The notes under the pieces were generated by a model that saw only the letters and a program-made list of their open reading frames with translations, was not told the DNA's origin and made no database searches. A stretch of 64,000 nucleotides of DNA from Scatophagus argus (lineage: Eukaryota > Chordata > Actinopteri > Scatophagidae). Position numbers and translations under genes: made by a program. The stretch spans positions 5,116,594 through 5,180,593 of the forward strand of contig NC_058516.1 in the NCBI RefSeq assembly GCF_020382885.2, written 5' to 3'. This document shows positions 1-9,209 of this stretch, in pieces (position 1 is the stretch's first letter; every line of letters starts with the position of its first letter).

Positions 1-620
1 GCCCCACGCATCCAGGGTGGGGGCACCAGGGGCCCCACGCATCCAGGGTGGGGGCACCAGGGGCCCCACGCATCCAGGGTGGGGGCACCAGGGGCCCCAC
101 GCATCCAGGGTGGGGGCACCAGGGGCCCCACGCATCCAGGGTGGGGGCACCAGGGGCCCCACGCATCCAGGGTGGGGGCACCAGGGGCCCCACGCATCCA
201 GGGTGGGGGCACCAGGGGCCCCACGCATCCAGGGTGGGGGCACCAGGGGCCCCACGCATCCAGGGTGGGGGCACCAGGGGCCCCACGCATCCAGGGTGGG
301 GGCACCAGGGGCCCCACGCATCCAGGGTGGGGGCACCAGGGGCCCCACGCATCCAGGGTGGGGGCACCAGGGGCCCCACGCATCCAGGGTGGGGGCACCA
401 GGGGCCCCACGCATCCAGGGTGGGGGCACCAGGGGCCCCACGCATCCAGGGTGGGGGCACCAGGGGCCCCACGCATCCAGGGTGGGGGCACCAGGGGCCC
501 CACGCATCCAGGGTGGGGGCACCAGGGGCCCCACGCATCCAGGGTGGGGGCACCAGGGGCCCCACGCATCCAGGGTGGGGGCACCAGGGGCCCCACGCAT
601 CCAGGGTGGGGGCACCAGGG
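1..620. repeat. 31-bp GC-rich minisatellite, about 20 copies
   Basis: About twenty near-perfect head-to-tail copies of a 31-bp unit, each containing the core GGGTGGGGGCACCAGGGG; the array runs off the left edge of the window. 31 is not a multiple of three and the unit has no stop codon in any forward frame. All three plus frames are therefore open and give rotations of the same 31-residue repeat peptide. These open frames are a by-product of the repeat, and I do not call a gene. Each unit has G-runs of 3, 5 and 4 bases, so the plus strand could form G-quadruplexes. Confidence 0.97.
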
Positions 621-639
621 GGGTTTTTACGTTCCAAGT

Positions 640-757
640 CATTTTTACTTTTTTTTAAAAAAAGGGACTTTTTTTTAAAAAAAGGGACTTTTTTTTTAAA
701 AAAAGGGACTTTTTTTTAAAAAAAGGGACTTTTTTTAAAAAAAAGGGACTTTTTTTG
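640..757. repeat. Short T-run/A-run array with GGGACT core
   Basis: Five to six copies of a ~19-20 bp unit made of a T-run, an A-run and GGGACT. Each T-run/A-run pair is self-complementary. Copy lengths vary by one or two bases in the homopolymers, as expected from slippage. No gene is seen here. Confidence 0.9.
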
Positions 758-880
758 CAAAGACTTTTCCGACGACTTTTCCCTGTCGAGACTTTTTTGG
801 CAAAGACTTTTCCGACGACTTTTCCCTGTCGAGACTTTTTTGGCAAAGACTTTTCCGACGACTTTTTCCTGCGACTTTTT
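757..880. repeat. 42-bp tandem repeat, about 2.7 copies
   Basis: A ~42-bp unit containing AAAGACTTTTCCGACGACTT and TGTCGAGACTTTTTTGGC is repeated nearly three times. It directly follows the T/A-run array and shares the GACTTTT core with it. Confidence 0.88.
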
Positions 881-881
881 T

Positions 882-1115
882 TTATGCACTGGCGTTTTTC
901 CAGTGAAATTTTTTTTGCACTGGCGTTTTTCCAGTGAAATTTTTTATGCACTGGCGTTTTTCCAGTGAAATTTTTTTTTTCACTGGCGTTTTTCCAGTGA
1001 AATTTTTTATGCACTGGCGTTTTTCCAGTGAAATTTTTTTGCAGTTGCGTTTTTTTTCCCGTGAAATTTTTTGCAGTGGCGTTTTTTCCAGTGACCTTTT
1101 TGGTTTCCGGTGACT
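882..1115. repeat. ~30-bp array of small hairpins (CACTGG...CCAGTG)
   Basis: Five good and two to three decayed copies of a ~30-bp unit. Each has CACTGG and CCAGTG flanking GCGTTTTT, followed by GAAA and a T-run. The arms are inverted repeats, so every unit can fold into a 6-bp hairpin. The last copies (from about 1040) are degenerate and grade into unique DNA near 1120. Confidence 0.88.
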
Positions 1116-1689
1116 TTTTTTCTAGTTGATCCCTTTTTCTCTGGGGCAATCAAGCTCTCTCATGTGCCGCAGAGCTTCAGTACATCAGCTCTTGAATGTA
1201 CTTTACTTGGATGAGCTCCACTCTAAACAATGCATTTGTAGCCAAGATGGGAAAGTTTCCCGATTTACTTTACTTTACATTTACTTATTCCAAATCAGCT
1301 TTAAAATAATGTAGACACACTGAACATATATTACCTCAGGAGCATAAGTAATACAGAACATGACACACTGAATACTAGCTTGCAGAGGGAGGGAGAATAC
1401 AACCCCAACCAAATTAAAACGTGTCATACCAAATTATGCAGAGAGAGGGGAACCACCATCAGCTGCTCAGCTCCTGCCCTGGGAAAGAAAGAAACAAACT
1501 ACAACACTTAAGATCATGCAACAGTCAAGAAACAAAGAAAAAGCCCCAAACTCAAGAGAAACTAAACTAAGCCACATGAAATGAAACAATTTACTTCCAA
1601 CAATGAACCCTTTCCGCTAAAACGGACACACTGGTTTCAGCTAATAAAGTAGCAGACGACACAGAAAGGGAAGCTTGCCCGGGCCCCAC

Positions 1690-2590
1690 AGCTGCACACA
1701 TGGGACCACTGACGCTGAAGCGGGATCACAAATCTACCTGTCGCACATTCACATGATGCGCTAAAATGCATACCATAAATACTTTTCAATAAATATGCTT
1801 TTACTTCCTTCCTCACAGCAGCACCTCAACTTACCATACAAACCACTGGGGCAGCCGGCAAAGACCGCACAGCAACGTGTGCGCGTACCAGACAAATCGC
1901 ATGACGGCATTGCACGATCGCCCTCAGGTGGGACCAATGACTGGACTTGAAGCACCACTCTACCTGCCACACGGTCAGACGACGTATGAAAGCAGATCAG
2001 TAAACATTTTCTAAAACACAATATACTAATGCTCCTGATACTTACAGACTAATATTTACTCCACCACGGCATCTTGACTTACCACACAAATCACCGCTCG
2101 GCGCCAACCACCGGAACATGCCAAGCACCCGCCGGGAAGAACATAGACTAATAAACAGGTGACACAGGTGGTGGGCCCGACGACAGTGGAGGTGGAGCAG
2201 CGCTCTACCTGCCGCACATTCACGTGATGACATACAAAACAAATACATATAAACAAAATAAATACATACCAAAATAACTCATTTACATACAACAGTCACT
2301 TACATACTTCATAGTGGCACCTTGACTTACCATACAAACCACCAGACCAAGACCCCGCCAGCGCCAACCAGATGGCAACATGTGCACGCTGTCAACAGCG
2401 CTGACAAGTAAACAGGTGACACTGCTGCACAATCAGGCTCAGGTGGGACCAATAAGAATGGAGGTGGAGCAGCATTCACATGACGACGTACGAAAATAAC
2501 TTGCACATAAAGTCACATTGACTAATATACTTACACTAATATACTTACTCCGCCATAGCAGCACATTTCTCCACACAACATTCACGCTAG
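1690..2590 (-). repeat. Degenerate tandem modules, array A (~200-270 bp each)
   Basis: Four to five decayed units. Read on the minus strand, a typical unit has TGTGGCAGGTAGAGC, then a stretch with GGTCCCACCTG and a variable middle. It then has TGTGGTAAGTCAAGGTGCC and often ATGGCGGAGTAAGTATATT. Further isolated units lie at 3595-3700 and in array B (5690-6800). The GTAAGT-like sequences recur at fixed places in the unit. I do not know this repeat family. Confidence 0.6.
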
Positions 2591-2739
2591 CCTCGTCGGC
2601 TACTCCACATGGCCCCTTCGTGTGACCGAGCGAGCGATTGACTGGCAACCGATCCACGGTGTACCCCGCCTCTCGCCCCGAACGCTTTTAGTGTGACTAA
2701 CCACACTAAAAAAAATAAAAAATAACTGACGCACGCTAC

Positions 2740-2915
2740 AGCACACATACACACCTTGTTAGCAGACACACTCGCACAAGAGGAGGGAGGGAGAGACAGG
2801 GCTCCAAGCAGCCACCGGTGTTTACGTGCGACCGCTATAGTGTTAGCCACCTGCTAGCATCGACCGTGCTCAAAGAGAGAAGACGCTTACCTCGGCCAAC
2901 AAACACCGCGCGTGT
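2740..2915 (-). pseudogene. Exon-like segment of block A, counterpart of 6922-7123
   Basis: Read on the minus strand, GGCCGAG is followed by a donor-like GTAAGCG. A pyrimidine-rich acceptor TCTCTCTTTGAG comes next. An exon-like stretch then ends AACAAG before GTGTGTATG. The same order, with the same splice-site positions, occurs in block B at 7064-6922. Block A lacks the TATA/initiator sequence found beside block B, so this looks like a promoterless copy of the same transcription unit. Function is unknown. Confidence 0.35.
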
Positions 2916-3785
2916 GTGGGCGCACCGGACGATGTGAATGATATGAGGAAATTACTTAGTAAATTTAGCAGTTGCCGGACAACGCCACCCTCGGAATTTC
3001 ACCCAGGGATGTCTTATAAGTACACTAGCAGGAGACCAAGGAAAGAAAGGCATTAAGGTTTGTTGCAATAGACACAGAGACCGTGCTTTGAGGTTATACA
3101 GAAGTGTTTATTAACAAGACACAATTTTACAAGAAATATTCCGGTACTAAAAATCACTCACTGTGGGGGACAACAGGAGCCAAACATGGCTGAGACCTAC
3201 TGGGACTGAAGGGTCCAAAAGAACAGGGATCCCAGGGACACCACATGTGAAGCAATTAAAAGTAAACAGAAGAAATCAACCAAGTGCAAAGCAATACAAA
3301 GGGAACACCACCACCTGGACACCAATTCACCACCGTAGGCTCAGCACCTGAATGGAGGAACAGAACCATAGAACCACCGGTTAGGCAAATAATGAACAAA
3401 ATAATCTCCAATAACAGAATAAAACAAAAAACATTTAACTAATCACAGTAAACCAAACCAATTATTACACACACAAAAAAACAAAACAAAAGTAAAATAA
3501 ATTCCCACACTGTTCCCTGTCTCACACAGACAGGCAAACACACATGTATTTAAAATACAGCAACACCAGCAAAACCAGGAACTGTATTGTCAGGTCTCAG
3601 GTGGGACCAATGCCAGTGGAAGTGCAGCAGCACGCTACCTGCCACACATTCACATGATGACGTACGAAAACAAGTACATATAAACAAAATTAATACTTAT
3701 ATACACTAATATACTTCTGATACAGAGTCCATGTCCCAACACGTGACGTTTGGTGAACGTCTGCATAGCTTTCATCACACACAGC

Positions 3786-4860
3786 AGTTATAATAGTTAT
3801 ATATAGTATTTAAAGATAGTTAATAGTATTTAAAAGTAGTTATAGTACTTAAAGTAGTTATAATTATATAGTATTTAAAGTAGTTATAATAGTTATATAG
3901 TATTTAAAGATAGTTAATAGTACTTAAAAGTAGTTATAGTATTTAAAGTAGTTATAATAGTTATATAGTATTTAAAGATAGTTAATAGTATTTAAAAGTA
4001 GTTATAGTATTTAAAGTAGTTATAATAGTTATATAGTATTTAAAGATAGTTAATAGTATTTAAAGATAGTTAATAGTATTTAAAGATAGTTAATAGTATT
4101 TAAAAGTAGTTATAGTATTTAAAGTAGTTATAATAGTTATATAGTATTTAAAGATAGTTCATAGTATTTAAAGATAGTTAATAGTATTTAAAAGTAGTTA
4201 TAGTATTTAAAGTAGTTATAATAGTTATATAGTATTTAAAGATAGTTCATAGTATTTAAAAGTAGTTATAGTATTTAAAATAGTTATAATAGTTATATAG
4301 TATTTAAAGATAGTTCATAGTATTTAAAAGTAGTTATAGTATTTAAAATAGTTATAATAGTTATATAGTATTTAAAGATAGTTAATGGTATTTAAAAGTA
4401 GTTATAGTATTTAAAGTAGTTATAATAGTTATATAGTATTTAAAGATAGTTAATAGTATTTAAAAGTCGTTATAGTATTTAAAGTAGTTATAATAGTTAT
4501 ATAGTATTTAAAGATAGTTAATAGTATTTAAAGATAGTTAATAGTATTTAAAAGTAGTTATAGTATTTAAAGTAGTTATAATAGTTATATAGTATTTAAA
4601 GATAGTTCATAGTATTTAAAAGTAGTTATAGTATTTAAAATAGTTATAATAGTTATATAGTATTTAAAGATAGTTAATGGTATTTAAAAGTAGCTATAGT
4701 ATTTAAAGTAGTTATAATAGTTATATAGTATTTAAAGACAGTTAATAATATTTAAAGTAGTTATAATAGTTATATAGTATTTAAAAGTAGTTATAGTATT
4801 TAAAGTAGTTATAATAGTTATATATAGTATTTAAAGTAGTTATATAGTATTTAAAAGTAC
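3786..4860. repeat. AT-rich higher-order tandem repeat, ~68-bp period
   Basis: About 1.07 kb built from three related subunits that all begin AGTATTTAAA and continue as GATAGTTAAT, AGTAGTTAT or GTAGTTATAATAGTTATAT (about 20, 19 and 29 bp). They alternate to give a ~68-bp higher-order unit with local expansions of single subunits. Every subunit carries the palindrome TTTAAA. No open reading frame of note is present. Confidence 0.93.
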
Positions 4861-5399
4861 CTGGAATTTGGTTATTCTCAGACTGATATTTTAATCACAG
4901 TGGAATGTGGTTTGTCAGGTAAAGACTAACAATACATTTGTGAAAAGTTGGCCAGCAACCCAGTAAATTAACTTTGAGCTGTATCTTTATTGTGATGAGG
5001 TCACATTACAAATTAACATGCTCACACCCTAACAATACAGAAAATGACCAGGACAAGACTAACCTCTGGCTTTGACACAAACAAAACAGTCGCAGGGAAA
5101 CACACTTACAGGAAAAAAAGCACTACAAACCAAATCAAAACATGCCATACCACATTATGGAGAGTGAGAAGAGAAGAACCACCAGGGACATCAGCCACTC
5201 AGCCTGCCCTGAAAGAAAGAAAAAAAAATTAATTAGAATATCATGATACCGAGAGTGATTCAACAGTTAAGGAGAAAGCCTGTACTGTACTGTGGGGACA
5301 GTGATTTAAGCTAATAAACTAGCAGACAGACAAAGGAAAGATGACCGCAGCCAAATAAGTGATTTTTATTCAAAACAGCCAAGTTAAGCAACTACTTAA

Positions 5400-5400
<1 letters not shown>

Positions 5401-5438
<38 letters not shown>
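5401..5438 (+). repeat. Poly(A) homopolymer, 38 bp
   Basis: An uninterrupted run of 38 A residues. It lies just beyond a minus-strand AATAAA (5365-5370). It could be an old insertion tail or simple slippage; no target-site duplication is evident. Confidence 0.95.
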
Positions 5439-5441
<3 letters not shown>

Positions 5442-5689
5442 TACAATTTACCCCCAACAATCACCCAATTAAGAGGAGGAAAACATAAAAACACCACAGC
5501 AGGACAGACCGTGGAGACACCGATTTAAGATAAGAAACCAGCACACAAAGAAAGGGAACCTTACCGTGCACAACGCGGTCACAGAATGCACGCCAAACAC
5601 AATCCTGACAAAAGGAAGCAGCAGACGCAGTTGTAAAGCAAAGACGTAACCCCCCGCTGCCAATGTGATTACTATAACCTTTATCTGAA

Positions 5690-6800
5690 ATGGCGGCATC
5701 TTGGCTTACCGTAAATCATCGTTCACCGCAGCATAACAGGAAGCCCCCGCTGAAGAGAGCGCGGCCAAATAAACAGGTGACATACAGCTGCACAGGTAGG
5801 ACCACTGCCAGTGGAGCTGGACCAGCAAGCTACCTGCAACACATGAAGTACAAAAATACATACAATACATGCTTCTATAAACTAATATGCTTTTACTTAC
5901 TCCAACATGGTGGCACTTTCACTTACCATACCAGCCCCCGCCAGCGAAAACCACACAGCAACTTGTGCGAGCGGTCGACAGCGCGGCCAAATCAACAGGT
6001 GACACAGGTGGGACCGACGACAGTGGTAGTGAAGCAGCGCTCTACCTGCCGCACATTGACAGGATGACATAAAAAAATAAACTAAAATGAATAAATATTT
6101 ACTTATTTAATATATACTTAGACATCAATAGACAAATATACTAGCTCCGCCATAGCGGCACCTTGGCTTACCACACAGGAGGCCGCCACCGGCGAGACCG
6201 CGACAAATCAACAGGTGATACAGCTGTACAGGTGGGACCAATGACGATGGAGGTGCAGCAGCGCTCTACCTGCCACACATCCACATGATGACATACCACA
6301 ATAAATCAATAAAATACATACATATTTATTTGTACTTAAATAGACAAATACATTCCATGTCCCCATAGCCAGAGTTTTTGTCCGGGATTTGGGTCGTGGG
6401 TCGGGACGTGGGCCTGCGACAGAGCGGGCCCACGTCGCTTATTCGGGCTGTACCTGGCCGGGTCCCGTGGACGGAGACCCGGCCATCAGACGCTCGCCTG
6501 CGAGCCCCAAAATATAAATACTGAGGCTACCACACAAATCACCGTTGGGTCCCAACTAACGCAGCACCACACGAAGCAAAACCAGAGAGAGAAATGAAAA
6601 GGCCACACCGCTGCACAATCAGGCTGGGAGCAACGCTCTGCCACACATTCACATGATGCCGTACGAAAAGAAATGAGAACAAAAATACTTACTTATACTT
6701 AAATAGACAAATATACTTACCTCGCCATAGCGGCACCTTCACTTACCACACAAATCACCGGAGCACAAGACCCAAGACCCCACCGACTAAAACACGTGAC
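5690..6800 (-). repeat. Degenerate tandem modules, array B
   Basis: About five units of the same family as 1690-2590, at roughly 5690-5860, 5905-6070, 6145-6300, 6520-6665 and 6725-6800. On the minus strand, units conserve GCAGGTAGAGCGCTGC, GGTCCCACCTG, a TGTGTGGTAAG-type site, and GCCGCTATGGCG near the end. In the last unit the site reads ATGGCGAG followed by GTAAGTATATT, a strong donor consensus. Spacer DNA between units is AT-rich. Confidence 0.6.
6405..6505. other. GC-rich cluster of three perfect hairpins
   Basis: Three perfect inverted repeats follow one another: GACGTGGGCC (6405-6414) with GGCCCACGTC (6427-6436); GGCCGGGTC (6456-6464) with GACCCGGCC (6476-6484); GCTCGC (6492-6497) with GCGAGC (6500-6505). 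Loops are 12, 11 and 2 bases. The GC-rich patch interrupts AT-rich spacer inside array B and is not seen in the other units. Confidence 0.8.
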
Positions 6801-7225
6801 ACAGCTGCACAGGTGTCCCAACATGTGATGGTTAGGCTAATTTCTGCATGGCTTTCATCACACCAGTGAGGGTTTCCTCCTCGGGAAATGATGCGGCGCA
6901 CGCTACAGCACACATACATACCTTGTTGGCGGAAACACAAACCCTCGCACAAGAACGGGGACAGGACTCCTGGCAGCCACCGGCGTTCACCTGCGGCCAC
7001 ACTAGCGTTAGCCACCTGATAGCATCGATCGTACTGCAAAGACAGAAGACAGGAGACACTTACCGCAGCCAACAAACGTAGCAGTGCGCGCAGGGGCCAT
7101 GGAGCCGCACGCAAGCAGTCGCCCTACAACACAAGAACAATGTCTTAAGCGCAGTAACAAAACACAATGCAGCACGCGAGCTCACCTGCCGGGACAAACG
7201 ACCTCCGACCCGGAAATGACGCGCA

Positions 7226-7260
7226 AAGAGAGAATTGGTGGGAGGACTACCGCTTTTATA
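7226..7260 (-). promoter_or_regulatory. TATA box plus pyrimidine initiator (minus strand)
   Basis: On the minus strand TATAAAAG occupies 7260-7253. The pyrimidine run CTCTCTTT begins 28-30 bases downstream (7232/7230), the usual TATA-to-start distance. A GC-rich stretch and a splice-donor-like GTGAGC (from 7185) follow. This reads as the promoter of the proposed minus-strand transcript. No expression evidence is available. Confidence 0.45.
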
Positions 7261-7329
7261 CTGGCCCGCCTCATTAGCGGCCACATGCGGCCCATTACGA
7301 GCAGCGGCAAATTACATGGAGGATAAGCA

Positions 7330-8520
7330 TCTCTATAATGCTACAGATGTATTAAGACGTACTTGAAGAAGGCTTTGGTCCCACCGCCTCATAACATCAC
7401 GGGGCAGGAGCTACACCTCAACTTCTTTCAGATAAATACTGTAAATATTACAGCGCTGACTCCGACACCAGGAACGCAGCAAATACCAACCACATACCTT
7501 TAATTAGATACTTGCTTTATGCTTTGTTTATTAAAAAAAAAACAATATTCAATATCTTTAGATTCTTAACATCATCTCCTGTATTAACAGAGTGTGGCAT
7601 CGTGTAAACGTCTCAGGGACATCAAGGTGCGTGTCATACAGTCACGTGCTTCGAAAGGTCCATGCTGGATTACAAACGTCTTATTTTTCTCACATGTAAA
7701 CCGACAGCGTGCAGGATTACATGAGCTCGGCCTGCTGCTGACGGACTCGGCAGCATGACCTGACGAGTACCTCTTAACGTGCATTTACAGGAAGTTTCCT
7801 GGAAAGAACGAGTAATTTGTTTCTAATGACAGGTAAAATAAACAATTTGCACTTATGTGAACAGTGTCTGAGCCACAAGCCACTCAGGAGCTTCTAACCT
7901 CTGTTTTCAGTGCTTTGTTTGCCAGGATAAGCGTGTGTGTGTGTGTGTGAAGAGCATTCATGGAAAACATGAGTTACATCGATCTCTCCAGGAAAGTTTC
8001 AGGGAGTTATGGGGAAAGAACTTACCGTCCATCTGACAAAGCTGAATCAGGTTGAGGACAGTGTTTCAAAGACACTATGAAACAGATGCATTGTGTGGCA
8101 TCAGAGGCACATAATGTTGAGCAATCAGTCCAATCAGTCGTTAGATACTATTTCACCCCACACACTCCGCAGCGGTGCTGGTCTACACTTGATTTAGCCA
8201 AATTCATGCTGACACCTGCTTGGTTGCATTACTGTCATTGAAATAGACACATTTGCAGGAGACTCTTGTTTTTTAATTTTTTTGTTTGTTTGTTTCTTTG
8301 TGTTTTTATCATTGTTATAAAAGGACAAGCAGCTGCAGGTTTTCTTGGTAAGTTGCGCCTCGTCTCGGGCTCAGACGCCGCTGTCACCGGCCCTCTCTTA
8401 TCCAGAGTTTCCTCCGCCGATTTCGGCTGAATGGCCAGGCGGCTGTCCGACACTTGGCCCTTCTCCACGGCGCTCATCAGCAGCACAGAACACAGTACTT
8501 TGAAAGTACCGACCACCTGA
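7330..8520. other. Intergenic DNA without a recognised gene
   Basis: Mixed-composition sequence with short spurious open frames, a T-rich stretch near 8265-8310 and a short GT-repeat at 7931-7948. I see no gene or named repeat. Confidence 0.6.
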
Positions 8521-8521
8521 T

Positions 8522-8558
<37 letters not shown>

Positions 8559-8610
8559 AAAGACGTTACTGATCTCAAGGTGGGAACTTCCCGTTAGTTC
8601 TTGGTCATAA
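8519..8610 (-). mobile_element. LINE 3' tail with (GATA)n microsatellite
   Basis: A (GATA)n run (8521-8557) adjoins a decayed copy of the fish LINE 3' end that normally reads TTTATTGATC...GGGAA (here GTTACTGATCTCAAGGTGGGAA). The same junction occurs at 25018-25075 and, in the other orientation, at 16843-16880. The tetranucleotide is the 3' tail, so the element points to the minus strand. Confidence 0.6.
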
Positions 8611-8864
8611 CGTTATATATACGTTCTGTGTTACTGGGTGTCTATAGACAGTATACTGTGATGGAGAGGGCGCTGATCATTGTCCATGATGGATAACAGC
8701 TTATTCAGCATCCTCTAGCAGTGATGTTTGACTAAGTTTATTATTTTGTCTATATTTCATTTATCTTGATTTATTTATTCGTTCATACATTTATTCAGTT
8801 ATTAGATTTATTTTATTCATTTAATGACTGAAAATAATTTTGCCTAGTTGCCGGGACACTGCTT

Positions 8865-9125
8865 TTATTGTGAAATCGGTTCCAACTCGCTATTACCGTA
8901 GTGTCTCATATATGGAAGCACTCGAAAACACGGGGGAGACCGCGTTTTGGAATCGCAGGCTGGCTTGACCGCAGTCTTGAGAGCAAGCACAGAGCCAGCC
9001 TTCCTGATGATCTTACCAAGTCTGTTAGTGTCGCTGGCTCTGATGCTGCTGTCCCAACGCACAACAGCAGAGAAAATGGCGCTGGCAACAAACTGGGAAA
9101 AGATCTCCAACATCCTGCTGCACAT
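8865..9125 (-). mobile_element. Non-LTR retrotransposon fragment, end of reverse-transcriptase ORF
   Basis: The minus strand reads through VVRWDSSIRASDTNRLGKII and RKAGSVL. This resembles the C-terminal end of reverse-transcriptase proteins of fish LINEs, which typically have a W-G-S-S / D-x-x-R-L-x-K-L-I-R-K-A-G-S-V pattern. The fragment is short, lacks the catalytic part and is followed by unrelated sequence, so it is a dead remnant. Confidence 0.6.
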
Positions 9126-9209
9126 CCTGTAGGATCTCAGCTTCCTCAGCTGATGCAGTTTTTCCAGCTGCCTTCACCTGGCCTGTAGTCGCCGTTGGGC
9201 GGGGGTTGA

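Larger units (their letters stand above)
1330..3780. repeat. Left copy (A) of a large diverged duplicated block
   Basis: Several landmarks occur in the same order here and at 5030-7100. They are a stretch around 1420-1500 with ATGCAGAGAGAG and ACCACCATCAGC (compare 5140-5205), the module array, the exon-like segment 2725-2915 (compare 6890-7090), and a block ending GCTTTCATCACAC near 3775 (compare 6850-6870). The copies are diverged, with many substitutions and indels. No convincing protein is seen. The stretch 3000-3590 holds nothing I recognise apart from an AATAAA on the minus strand at 3107-3112. Confidence 0.6.
5030..7100. repeat. Right copy (B) of the large duplicated block
   Basis: This is the counterpart of 1330-3780 with the same order of landmarks. 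It contains a poly(A) run at 5401-5438, module array B, a GC-rich hairpin cluster at 6405-6505 and, at its right end, exon-like segments leading to a promoter-like sequence at 7226-7260. No protein-coding gene is recognised. Confidence 0.6.
5365..7232 (-). ncRNA. Putative spliced minus-strand non-coding transcript
   Basis: Proposed from signals only. Read on the minus strand, a TATA box (7260-7253) is followed after 28-30 bases by a pyrimidine initiator (CTCTCTTT, start 7232 or 7230). Short exon-like pieces follow: exon 1 about 7232-7186, ending CCGGCAG before GTGAGC; exon 2 7123-7064, after the acceptor TTGTTCTTGTGTTGTAG and ending GGCTGCG before GTAAGTG; exon 3 7033-6922, after the acceptor CTGTCTTCTGTCTTTGCAG and ending AACAAG before GTATGT. 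Splice sites of exons 2-3 are also present in block A. Downstream lie repeated modules with further GTAAGT sites and an AATAAA at 5370-5365. No conserved reading frame is seen. The short pyrimidine-started first exon recalls 5'-TOP genes such as ribosomal-protein or snoRNA host genes, but I found no complete snoRNA. Confidence 0.35.

Noticed and set aside
17-719. Three overlapping 200-residue open frames at the left edge
   Set aside because: They are translations of a 31-bp tandem repeat with no stop codon. All frames give the same repeated peptide, so this is not evidence for a gene.
655-1149. Lys-rich 164-residue open frame on the minus strand
   Set aside because: It is the translation of three tandem arrays of A/T-runs; composition is dictated by the repeats, with no domain.
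3595-6310. ATGATGA words on the plus strand of the modules as snoRNA C boxes
   Set aside because: They recur in most modules, but no D box follows at the right distance and the proposed host transcript is on the other strand.
7060-7284. Minus-strand 74-residue open frame starting MAANEAGQYKSG
   Set aside because: Its start lies upstream of the TATA box and proposed transcription start and it crosses a strong splice donor. No similarity recognised.
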